This document shows, piece by piece, positions 38,894 through 51,002 of a DNA stretch of 64,000 bases. Source of the stretch: Mesaphorura yosii (lineage: Eukaryota; Arthropoda; Collembola; Poduromorpha; Tullbergiidae); assembly GCA_009869945.1 (NCBI GenBank), contig WIXG01000018.1, positions 1 to 64,000 on the forward strand, in the 5' to 3' direction. A program made the position numbers and the translations under genes. Position 1 is the first letter of the stretch, and each line of letters opens with the position of its first letter. The notes beneath the pieces were generated by a model, which made no database searches, was not told where the DNA came from, and saw nothing but the letters and a program-made list of their open reading frames with translations.

Positions 38894-39030
38894 TCGCTAC
38901 CGCATATATTGGAAACCGAAAGGATTATAAATTATTCACTGAGTTTCTATTTGTGTTAATTACATTCAAATGTAGTTTTAGCTTTATTTTACGTACACCC
39001 AATACCAAATGAAAAGAAAAGCTAATAAAA
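38894..39030. promoter_or_regulatory. Overlapping 3' ends of MPI (+) and PSMA4 (-)
   Basis: Only 137 bases separate the two convergent stop codons. The plus-strand AATAAA at 39024-39029 is the best MPI poly(A) signal and abuts the PSMA4 stop codon. The minus-strand AATAAA at 38983-38988 is the best PSMA4 signal and lies inside the MPI 3' UTR. If both are used, the mature transcripts overlap in antisense. Confidence 0.6.
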
Positions 39031-40251
<1,221 letters not shown>

Positions 40252-40956
40252 TTTCAAGAACTTCCGGTTCCACTGTCAGGACTGGGTGCCAAAACTGATA
40301 CAACAGATGAATCGTAGACTCGATACTTCACTGTAATTTAATTAAAACCCAATAATAAATGAGGGCAAACTACTGAACTCAAAGTGAAAACAGTATCCAC
40401 AATCCGATTCCGACCCCAATGCAAAAATGCAATGCGATTGTGATAGTTTAAAATTTGTTGTGTCATGCATTGGTGAGACAGAATTGAGACTCCATCGGCT
40501 TTACTCGATTGCTTCAAGTTTTCGAGGGTTCTTCAATGTGTGGCAGTACCTGCAGTTCTACAAGTACAAAAGTATAGCATCGCCTGTATGCTAAAAGACA
40601 AAAGGCGTTGAGAGACCAAACCAAGCACCAAGGATCACAACATCACAACGAAAGTTTTCGTGTGTGGGTTCGTGCCGCATATTTTTTAACCCATTTAGAT
40701 TCTAATTGCAATCAAAAATAACAAATATCCAAGCTAATCAGTTGTACTCTGTGGAAGTTAGAAAGCATTAAAAGAGTTTCGTAGTGCTCCCACCCATAGT
40801 TTCCCTTCATGAGTGAATGAATTTTGCAGCTGCAACTTCCGGTCTAGAGCAATACAGACTTTAGAGAGTCCAAGTGGAAGCAAGCACTAGTTATCGTTAT
40901 CACATTGTGTGAAATCTTGCGATGGATGGTTTCTAGAACGTTCCTGGAAGCAGAAT
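40252..40956. promoter_or_regulatory. Shared divergent promoter region of PSMA4 and PBRM1
   Basis: 705 bases separate the two start codons, almost the same spacing as the CDK11/MPI pair. No coding exon is supportable in it. The leaders of both genes must start here. I see no clear TATA box. Confidence 0.5.
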
Positions 40957-43900
40957 ATGCAAGCTGCATCAAGCACAAGTACAACTAAAAGAAGACGAAC
41001 TTCAATGTCCTCAACTGCAAGCATTACCAGTAGGGGTGACGAAGATGAAGCAGGAGCTGGAGCCGGCGGTGGCGCTGATGTTGAGTATCAACCTGACCAT
41101 AAAAGGAAGCGAATGATCAAACAAGATCCTGTAAGTTTTGGTACTGAATTTGCAGAAGTGCAGTGTGGCGAGTGTGGCTTATCATCATTTCTCTGAACGT
41201 GTGCAGATCGAGCAATGCCAACACCTGTATGACATCATTCGAAACCATAAAAAGGAAGATGGAAGCATATTGTGTGAGCCGTTCATTAGAACACCCAAGA
41301 GACGCCAAGAACCTGCTTATTTTGAGGTACAAGCGAAAAAGCTAAGATTTGTATTTCTGATCAACCAAACCTATGAACGTTTGGTTTAATAGGTTGTCAA
41401 CAATCCTATGGGCATGCTACAAATACAGCAAAAAATTAAGATGGACGAGTATGACGACATTGAACAGATGTCGGCGGATGTTGATCTGATGGTGACCAAT
41501 GCCAAAGCGTTTTACAAGGTAAGTCGGAAGAACGAGTCAAGCGAGTATTGAAACCAGGCTGCGATTTGTGTACTGATTTATTCAAGCTAGTTGTCCAGAA
41601 CCCAGAAGGTTAATTAATTTTGCTTTACAGAAATCAAGCTCAGAGTACAAGGATGCGTGTGATTTGTGGGAGTTCTTTGTTGAGAGCAAAAGCAGATTGT
41701 TCGATATGGATGCCTCAACCGAAGAAGGAGAACGTAAAGGAAAAATTATCTTAAAAATGGGGAAATTGGTAAGGACTTCAAAATGATTACAGATTAGGGC
41801 GTCGATCGTTGACCCGTTTTTATCGTGTAACGAGTAATTTCCCATTTTCAAGGCGAGACGTGCGGCGGCTCTTGAGTCTAGAAAACCCGCTCCTGTCGGA
41901 GACGATGGAGAAACGTCCGAGTCATCTTCAACGAACACAGAAAAGGACAGACAAGATGATGAGACTCATAATACGTTGTCGATGCAGCTGGAGGACTTAT
42001 TTTCAGCAGTGATGGTTGCCACTGATGTTGATGCAAGACCTTTACACACGGACTTTCAGTTGTTGCCTTCGAAGAGGGCTTACCCAGATTACTACCAAGT
42101 GACTGAACATCCAATCGACTTGAAAATAATTGCGACCAAAATCCAGTCAGGTAGCATTTTCGAAAGGAAAACCAACCATACGATCCCCTCCTCCGTCCTT
42201 AAACGTTTAAAGCGTTCTTATGTTTGCTTTTAGGAGAGTACGCCAGCATTCAAGAGCTTGAAAAAGATTTCCTGACTATGTGCAAAAATGCCTGTGAATA
42301 TAACGAACCGGGCTCACAGATTTATAAGGACGCAAAATCTCTAAAGAAAATTGTAACATCGAAGCGAGTGGAGATTGAGCAAGGGCGTTACGTTGGACCG
42401 TCAAATGCGCAAGGAAAAACCAGTGAACGCATAAGGAATCGTAGGTTAAAGAGCGGCCTATCACACTCCGCAATCACAGCTGCGCTTCAATATGAGGACA
42501 ACTACGACAGCGAAGAAGAAGCTGGAATGGAGGAAGACGATCAAAACGTTGATGACGAAGAAGACGAGGAGCTCGACGCTGACGAAGATGAGGAATCCAA
42601 ATACGGAGACTCTGAAAACCCCATGTGGATAATTTACGATGCTGTTTGCAGTTTCACTGGAACTACTGGTAAATCAATTAGTGACCCCTTCAAAAGACTG
42701 CCATCGAAAAGGTATTATCCGGACTATTACAAGGAGATTAAACATCCAATTTCTTTGGCTCAAATCAAGACGAAGATAAAGGTAAGTAGCACTATTAAGT
42801 TTGGTTTGTAACTGGTGCAACTTTTTAGCTTTTCATGTTGCTTGTACTTTAATAGAGAAGTGAGTACACGAATATCACTCAACTTCAAGCCGACATGAAC
42901 ATCATGTTCGAAAACGCGAAAATATACAACCGACCGGATTCAAGTTTGTATAAGTCGTCTGTCAAACTACAGAAAGTAATGCAAAACAAGGTCGAAGAGC
43001 TAATGGAAGATGAAGAATTTGGAAAGGGAGGAGGAATTAAATCGGAACTCCAAGGAGACGATTCCTTCCAAACGCCCTCCAATATGGACGGATCGTCAAA
43101 GGATTCTTGGTCAAATAAGACTCCTTTGTCATCAAAGAGGAGCCCATTCCGTGGGAAGCTCGGTGCCCGAGAAGGAAGCCCATCCAGTCTGAGCAATGTG
43201 AAAGTGGCCGACATCAACAGAGTCAATAGCAGTAAAGAGTTGCTAAAAGCAAGATTCATGGCTTTATATTCAACCTTGGTCGACTACAGAGTAAGTGATT
43301 ATCCGTCCAAGTTCCGACACGCGTAATTGTTTCTTTACTTGGCATACTTCGTCAGAAAGAAGCAACAATATGCACTGAAATAGCAAACCTTGGTTCTAAA
43401 TTTTAGGAGCCAGACGGTCGGAATCCAATCTTAGTCTTCATGGAGAAACCATCGAAGAAGTTGTACCCTGATTATTACAAAGTTATTGTGGAGCCTATCG
43501 ATATGATTACGATTGAGACCAACATAAAAAATGACAAATACTTAACTACGGCGGAGCTGTTGAAAGATTTCGCAGTAAATTATTCACAGACAATATATCA
43601 TGTATGCTGAATGAATGGGGCTAATACCAGTTCTCTGTTGTAGCTCATGTTCAATAACTGCCGAACATACAATGAAGAAGGGTCGGTCATTTATGAGGAC
43701 GCGAATAACCTAGAGAAACGCCTGCATGACAAAGTAAGGGACTTGGGAGCAGAACCGGGAAAAGTAAAGAAAAAGTAAGGTCACATAAAAACGATAGCTT
43801 ACGCATGGATAATCGTTTAATGACATGGCTATATGCAGGCCGAAGAAAAACCCGGCTCTGTTGCCGAAACTGAAGAAGTTGCTGGACACTATCATCGAGT

Positions 43901-46900
43901 ACAAGGATAAAAATAATCGGACGTTGTCAACTATTTTCCAAAAATTGCCATCGCGAACTGTAAGAGACTCATTTTGTACAACCCAAATTTTATAAGCAAA
44001 GGCATGCCATGTAGTGTTTAAATCCACTTTTAAAGGAATATCCTGGATATTATGAAATAATCAAATCTCCAATTGATCTGGATCGAATCTGCAATAAAGT
44101 TCGAAGCTTCACGTATGAAACTCTGGAGCAACTTCTTGCTGATCTCTTACTGATGTTTGATAATGCCTGCAAGTTCAACGAGGTAAGCTAAGTTTTTATG
44201 CCTGTAGTCAGGAAGGAACACGATAGAATGATAAGAATAATCAATTTGTGTTTTCTAGCCGGATTCACATATCTACAAAGACGCCCTTGTGCTCCAAAGG
44301 CTGGCACTACAAACGAAACTAAGTTTAGCTGAAGACGACGACCGCACACCAGATGTCCCGGGCGCTGTACGTGAAATTTTGACATCAATTTTTACTTCAG
44401 TTTACAATCATCAAGATGAGGAGGGACGATGCTATACAGACACAATGGCCGAACTCCCCGAATTTGACGAAGTTGAAGGACAAAAGTAAGGCTTATTGCA
44501 AAATGATACCGTTTATTAATTATGACAGTGTTTATATTACTTTCCGTCATTTTACTAAAACGGTAGCTGTTGACTGTTGATAGATGAAAGTCTTTGCATA
44601 TTCATGTACCTCAACACATTTTCTTTTTCAACACCAGAGTACGGGCAATATCGTTGGATGCAATAAAGGGCAGACTGGACCGTGGCTTTTACAGAAGAGT
44701 GGACACCTTCCAAAGGGACATGTTCATGTGTTTTGAGCGTGCCCGCAAACTTTCAAGGACCGACTCACAAGTTTTTGAGGATTCAGTCGAGTTACATTCA
44801 TTTTTCATTCGTGCAAGAGATGAAGCGTGCGGCTATGGATCAATTCTGAAGTCACCAGCACTCGGTTACACTCAAGCTAATCTACACAGTTCTGTTGAGA
44901 AAATACGCGAAGAAAGGAAAAGCAAAGAGCTGCCCCAGGAAGAAGATCTAAGCTTGAGTGAAATGAAAAAGGAGGAAGGTTCAGCTGCTCAAGTGTCACA
45001 GTCGGAGGTAGGAACAGCGGAATTTGGCACTAACACTTTACTGTTGGGTGTAGAATTCCAATAATGATTTGCATAAATGTTTGTACAGAGCGAAATGTAC
45101 GATGACAAAACCTACAATGTGGGAGATTTTGTGTATGTGTCTGCCTGCTCCAGCGGAATCACAAGAGATCCATTTGCTGATAGTAATCAAGGCAATTCAC
45201 TTAAGCCGAACATTGCCAATATACAGAAATTATGGACCGAAGCGGATGGCACTAAAATGTTCGAGGGTATTTGGTTCTTTCGTCCAGACCAAACGTACCA
45301 TCTTCCGACACGAAAGTTTCTTGAGAAGGTACGCTATTCATTTGCGTCACACTTCAAGTGGTATGTGAGTGATCCGTTGGTCATGCTCAACATTGATTTT
45401 GTGATTGCAGGAAGTATTTCGAAGTGAGGTTCGGTCGACAGCAAAACTGAGTGAAATTTCAGGAAAATGCTGGGTAATGACGGTGAAAGGAAAGGAATAT
45501 TTTAATTTTGCTCCTGAGGGATACTCTGATGAAGACGTATACGTTTGCGAGTATCGTTACTCTTCACGGGGACGATCGTTCACAAAGCTCAAATCATGGG
45601 CGTTTGGATCTGAACGAGTCAAATTAGTGCCACGGCAAAATGCTTTGGAGCCTGTCAGAGTTGCATCTGTGTTTAGCGATCGAGTGAATAATCTCAGCGA
45701 CGAACTGGTAGTAGAAAACGAAATGGCTCCGGCTGAAGAGTTTGAGAACGTGATTTTGGCTGCAAATGTGAACGACCAAGCGGGTATTACGTTCTACGAG
45801 CAATACTGCCTTTCGTTTGGACCAGTGCGAGCTGGTGATTACGTTTACGTTCGCGTCGAGGATGCCAAAAAATTGGTGGCGAGAGTTGACACGATGTGGT
45901 CGAACAAAGAAGGCGAATTCTTTTTCCATGGGCCATGGTTTACATCTTTGGCGGAGATCAGCCCCTCCAGTTATGCGCCTGGGCGAACATTTTTCAAGCA
46001 GGAAATATTTCAGAGTTCCATTGAAGACACCAATCCGTTGCTAAGTATTTGCGGGCGGTGTTGTGTCCTTGAAATTGCTGACTACGTTAAATGTGAGTTT
46101 TTGTTGTGATTTTTATTCTTGGCAAAGGGTTTAAAAATGAAAATTAATGAATATTTTGTGTTGAATGCCATTAGTTCGTCCCACTGAGATAAAAGAAGAC
46201 GACGTATTTCTGTGTCAGTCGATGTACGAGGAAGCAAGACGTCAAATAACCAAATTTGAAGGTCTTAGAAAGACTGTTTTCATAAGTCCGACTGTTCACC
46301 TAGACGAAATATATTTGTTCCGTAAGCCAATATCTCTGGTTCGAGTCGACGCGGAAGGAACTGTCGTTCCAGAAATTCCAGGGCTGAAGTTGCCTTATAA
46401 AGAACCCACTACATCAGCCATGAAGTTAGAGAACGATGTCGTAATGGAAGATTCATTGGATGGGCCACCATCTCTCGCTTCTTCAGAAAGTGCGTCTCTT
46501 GCCGGAAATTATACTCCGGTAACTCCCGGCCCGGCGAAAATGAAAGTTGCAAAAAAGGTGGTCACCGGTTACATCTTGTACTCCAGTGAAGTACGGAAGA
46601 TAGTGGCAGAGCAGAATCCCAACTGCTCATTTGGAGAAATCAGCAGAATTGTGGGGAACCAGGTACGACCATCTTGAGTTTTCTCGAAAATCGATTTGAC
46701 ACCCGGAATTTGACAATGGCTTTGCAAGTACACGTGTTACTTTCAGTGGAGGGCGTTCTCCCCATCTGAAAAGCAGCCTTACGAGGAGAAGGCCATTGCC
46801 CTGAACAAAGAAAAAGGACTATCTGGTAATGGCCACGAAGGAACTGGACATGGAAAACACAAGGACGCCTCAAAGGTGGAGATTGAATTGATGAATCAAA

Positions 46901-48179
46901 CGAACGCGCTCAAGAAAGACCCAGACTGGATATTCGAGTGCAGTTGGGCGAACTGTGACTGGCAATTTGAAGATGCGCATGACCTCATTGAACACTGCGT
47001 ACAGGAACCGCATGGCCATGTATCCAAAACTTTCCAGGGCACAAATCTACCATACAAAGGTGCGTATCCACTGTGTTCATTCTCATTTGATTGTAATGTT
47101 AGCAACCACATGTAATTAATTGCATCTCAGAGGGTGAGTTTCAATGCCAATGGAAGAACTGTGCAAGACTTAAAAAGGACGCGAAGCCGTTCCCAAACTT
47201 GCCCCGCCTATTGAAGCATGTGAAGGACATTCACATTTTGAAAGGAAACGGACGCGTTATCCATCCAAATATGAGAAGCAAGTAAGTCGTTTTGCCATTT
47301 TCGCTGGGCAGTTAAAAGCTCACAATCAGGTCACACACACTTGAAAATCAATTATTTGAACCGATGCGAATGGAATCAGCAATTTTGTTATGAAATAAAT
47401 TAGGAACTTACAGCTGTCAAGAACTACTCTGGCTTCTAAAGCAGCGGAAGTAGTAATGCGTGAGTTATTTATTTCTCTAATTGGTTTGTTTGCCTGTTTT
47501 GTAGACATTTTATGGCTTCCTCTCGTAATCCTAAGCCCGTATACACTGGAAGTAATAGAAAATCCGGTGCATTTAACTCCTTTCAGCACGTGAATGACAA
47601 CACTTTTGCATTGCCTCCTAATACAATTTCTTTTGCCTGTGAGTATTTTATTTGTATTGATTTTCTTTCTTGTCTTGATCGTGGATTTGTGTGTTGTCGA
47701 CGAAACTTTAATCGACCAACTTGTTTATAGCTCCTGCGGTAAGTGTGGCGCCGCCACCAATACCGATTCCACCCCCTCCCGTTGTTGTGAAACCAGCTCC
47801 TCCACCGCCTGAGTCTCTCTTTGTGGCGGTTCCACCAAGGCCTCAGAAATTACTTCATTCGGAGGCATACATCAGGTTAGTTGCTATAAGTTGTTCGTTA
47901 ATTTTTTCGCTTTCAAATGTAAATGATCACGCGTCTTTTCAAAACTTGTCATGCAGGTACATTGAAAGCCTTCATAACAAGGAGCAGCGTCACATGACGA
48001 ATTGGGAAAAAACTCTGAAAGCCACGAAAGACAACACTCCAACTCCTGATCCATCAAAGCTTCCTGTGCACTGGCTTTCGAATGGCACTGGGGCTCATGG
48101 ATCAGCGGTGAATGCACTGTGGGCTTTACGCGACTTCATGTTGAGAGATGCCCTGAGTCTTCGAAGAGTTTTAGAGTAG
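40957..48179 (+). CDS. PBRM1: Polybromo (PBRM1/BAF180), PBAP/PBAF chromatin-remodelling subunit
   Basis: Twenty-one exons join in frame to 1792 residues: 40957-41130, 41207-41326, 41393-41518, 41631-41768, 41853-42150, 42234-42781, 42856-43290, 43407-43574, 43644-43774, 43839-43959, 44036-44182, 44259-44485, 44638-45007, 45089-45328, 45411-46092, 46175-46662, 46747-47059, 47131-47281, 47505-47638, 47731-47875 and 47957-48179. Six bromodomains lie at roughly 60-175, 225-340, 395-520, 595-705, 720-825 and 840-940; most show the YPDYY and YNxxxS motifs. Two BAH domains follow (about 1008-1145 and 1215-1330), then an HMG box (about 1442-1496). Two C2H2-like fingers come next (Cys1536, Cys1541, His1554, His1560; and Cys1581, Cys1586, His1605, His1610), then a Pro-rich linker and the conserved C-terminal block HSEAYIRYIESL ... 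ALWALRDFMLRD. It targets the SWI/SNF complex to acetylated chromatin. Bromodomain 1 ends AFYKKSS, without the usual Asn, as in other PBRM1 proteins. Confidence 0.96.
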
Positions 48180-48339
48180 ACATGAATTGGACTTCACCGT
48201 CATGACTTTGGATTAATTGAATTAATGTCGAGCAAGACATCATTGTAATTTTATTAACCTTGACTTATTAAGTGCTGACGCACATTTTAACACATTTTCA
48301 TAGCCTGTATAATTTGATGTTGGTTCTGCTTTGGTTTGG

Positions 48340-48345
48340 AATAAA
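48340..48345 (+). promoter_or_regulatory. Poly(A) signal of PBRM1
   Basis: AATAAA about 160 bases after the PBRM1 stop codon. This argues that the short hydrophobic frame starting near 48317 is 3' UTR rather than a gene. Motif and position only. Confidence 0.5.
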
Positions 48346-51002
48346 TACAGCAGGGATTGCCTGTCGCAAAACTATTGACTCAAGTGCGCATCTTTATTTA
48401 AGGGCATCTAATTCTTCGTTAAATGAATCAGTGAGTCCTTCAGCTGTCATCAATGTTACAGAGTTTTCTCCAGCACACAATTTGCCCACATTCTGAGCAC
48501 ATAAACTTTTGCTTGTATTTGGCACGATGGACTCAAGAGTTTGAATTTCTTCCAGAGCATAAAGCTTGCCCATGACCGTTCACTACTACTGAGCCTAGCC
48601 ACTTTCTCTGGTCTCTCAGAAACCAAGGGAGAAAGGAGACGAGCACGCGTGAGCGAGAGAAGGAGGACTTAAGCCGACTGACAGTCCACGTCCGTATGTA
48701 ATCTTGAAACGGCTGAATTTATACGATTCTCTGTGTCTGTGGGATGCATAGCACTGCGAGAACCTCACTGCTTCCCACTTTCTGCATGAAAGCTTTATAT
48801 GTATGTGCGAGCGAAAGCTTTCTCCTCAGTTGTGCTTTCGGAGCCAAACATTTTTGCTGCTCTGCTCTTCCTCCCGTTCCGGACTCGCAGTACTACTTTT
48901 CCTGGTTCAGTGAACACACTTTTGTTGGAAGCAACCTACAACTACTGCACTGCGTGCAACATCCGTGAACAGTGCGAGCGTTCTGAACATTGTCCTCCTT
49001 TCGCGTACATAAAATCGTAAAATTTGGCGGATGGTGCCCGTGACTTGAAAATGATCCATCGTCGAGATGTGACTGAGGCTCTGTCAAAAGTGAAACAACA
49101 ATCAATCCATGCACCAAGGTCATAAATCCCTCTGTGAATGATTGAGCTGGAGTAAGCACTCGTGCATGGACATCAATATATTCAATCAGTTGACAAACAA
49201 GTGAATTGAAGTGTTTGCTGAACGTCGAAATCCATAAACTTAAATTAATATCCTTGGCGAACCGGAGTTATTGATTGAATTCCGATCCAACCTCTGTACT
49301 GTTCCCACTGAAAACGCTTTATTTTGATGTCAGTGCTCCACCTGAGTAAGGAAAGTGTGGGTGTAATTACACCTTAATCTGAATTGGACGCAAAGCAGTC
49401 GTCAACACGGTGACGCTTAGCGTCAAGGCGAATTGCTGTTACATGACTCAATCCTGCAATTAAGGCTGCGAAAATGGAGTTCAGAACTGAAACGTGACAT
49501 CTCCGATTAGTGCAGGACAATAAAAGTCAATAAATTGGAAGTCTAAAACAGGTAAGCAACATGGAGCGTGCCAACATTAATTTCGTGAGTGAGGTCGGGG
49601 TATTATGGGATATTTCTGTAATACGCATGGGCTGTGCAATTGGCAGCTGCCAAGGACAGACAGACGACCTTTTCCTTCCCGATCCCTAACCCGAAATGCA
49701 TGAAAAAATTCCACACATGTATGCACAAATGGAAAGGTTTAAATATTGTAATTTTTGAAAAATTGAAGTTTCATCCACCGCTAGAAGGTTCAGAAAAAGG
49801 TTGTCAGAGTTCGATTAGGAGAGAACTTTGATCGTTGTCTGTTTTGCATTAGTTTGATTACTTTCCCTCAAACTCAGGCGGTTGCTGTTTGTATCTTTGC
49901 GTGATGATGCTCTCTTTGTGTTTTGCGGTTTGGCAATTCTTTGATAATGTAGTCCGTGAAACCATGATATAAGCCTGAAACCGTACCATTCATTGCGAAG
50001 TTGTATTCGCGTACGTGAAAGATTAGGGCAGGATACGCAGCGGAGAAACCGAACTCAGCTTGCAGCTTGTATGCGGCAAAAGGAATTGCCCACAAATTTC
50101 TCTTTATAATTTTCTTTAATCAAGTCCTTCGCTAAAAGTACAATAATTTAAAATGTTTGTGTTGCGTCTGGGCCTTGTGGAGAAAGCATTGCGAGAGAGA
50201 ACAAGCAAAAGCCGAAACTCAAACACCCGAGACCCGAGTCAACTGGCTGGTGCTGCACGTGCTAAATAATTTAACAAATTAGTCTTAAGACGGGTGGATT
50301 CCTTGCATACTAATAAGTAATGTGAGAAAAGTGTGAAGAAAGTCCCAGTCCTGCACTTTAGTTTGTACTTTGGCTGGCAATTTTACATAAGTTTGGAGAA
50401 AGTCTTCCAGCGACAGTAAGCAAAGGCCGGAGAGAAGGAATAAGTTATTTTGGTGGCTTGGTATGAAAGTGCCATATACATTTAAGCACTAAAACGGCAA
50501 ACGGCTCTTCTAAATTCCAAACTATGTGTGAAAGTGTTGAAAGGTTGAAAAGTTTGCTGCTTTCGTGCTTTCCACGAACATTAAATATTAAGTTTTACTT
50601 TCCTTGCAGTTTCTTTCGCGTATGCTCTAATTCTAATACTGCCCCTCCAATTCTGAGCTCGTGTAATAACCAGCAGCAGGGCAGAGTTTGATATTATGTT
50701 ATATTCCATAAGTCTAGAAAGGGTAATTAATTGTCAGCAGAAAAAATTGCAAAGTTATGAAGAAATTGCAGACTTGGCTTTAATTAAACTGGAATCGTGC
50801 ACGATTACTTGCACGTAATTTACTCTTTAAGTCGTTTAGTAGTTCCGTTGATGATCAATTCCCAATTCCATTGAAACTTGAACATGCCTTGTAGTCTTTC
50901 ATTACTGTATTTGGCCTTGTTATTTGCTATCTCTAGAATTGGATCAAAGTTCGAGAGCCATCCTCTGACCGGAAAGGATTTTCCGCAACTGGCACGCACA
51001 AA
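48346..51002. other. Intergenic region between PBRM1 and the plus-strand Dpr gene
   Basis: About 2.7 kb with no supportable gene. It should contain the promoter and leader of the Dpr gene that starts at 51003. A donor-like ACAG|gtaagc near 49552 could end a non-coding leader exon, but nothing else confirms it. Confidence 0.45.

Noticed and set aside
48272-48496. Plus-strand frame with a hydrophobic MLVLLWFG start after PBRM1
   Set aside because: It overlaps the PBRM1 poly(A) signal at 48340, and its possible donor (phase 0) does not fit the phase-1 start of the downstream Dpr exon. Most likely 3' UTR.
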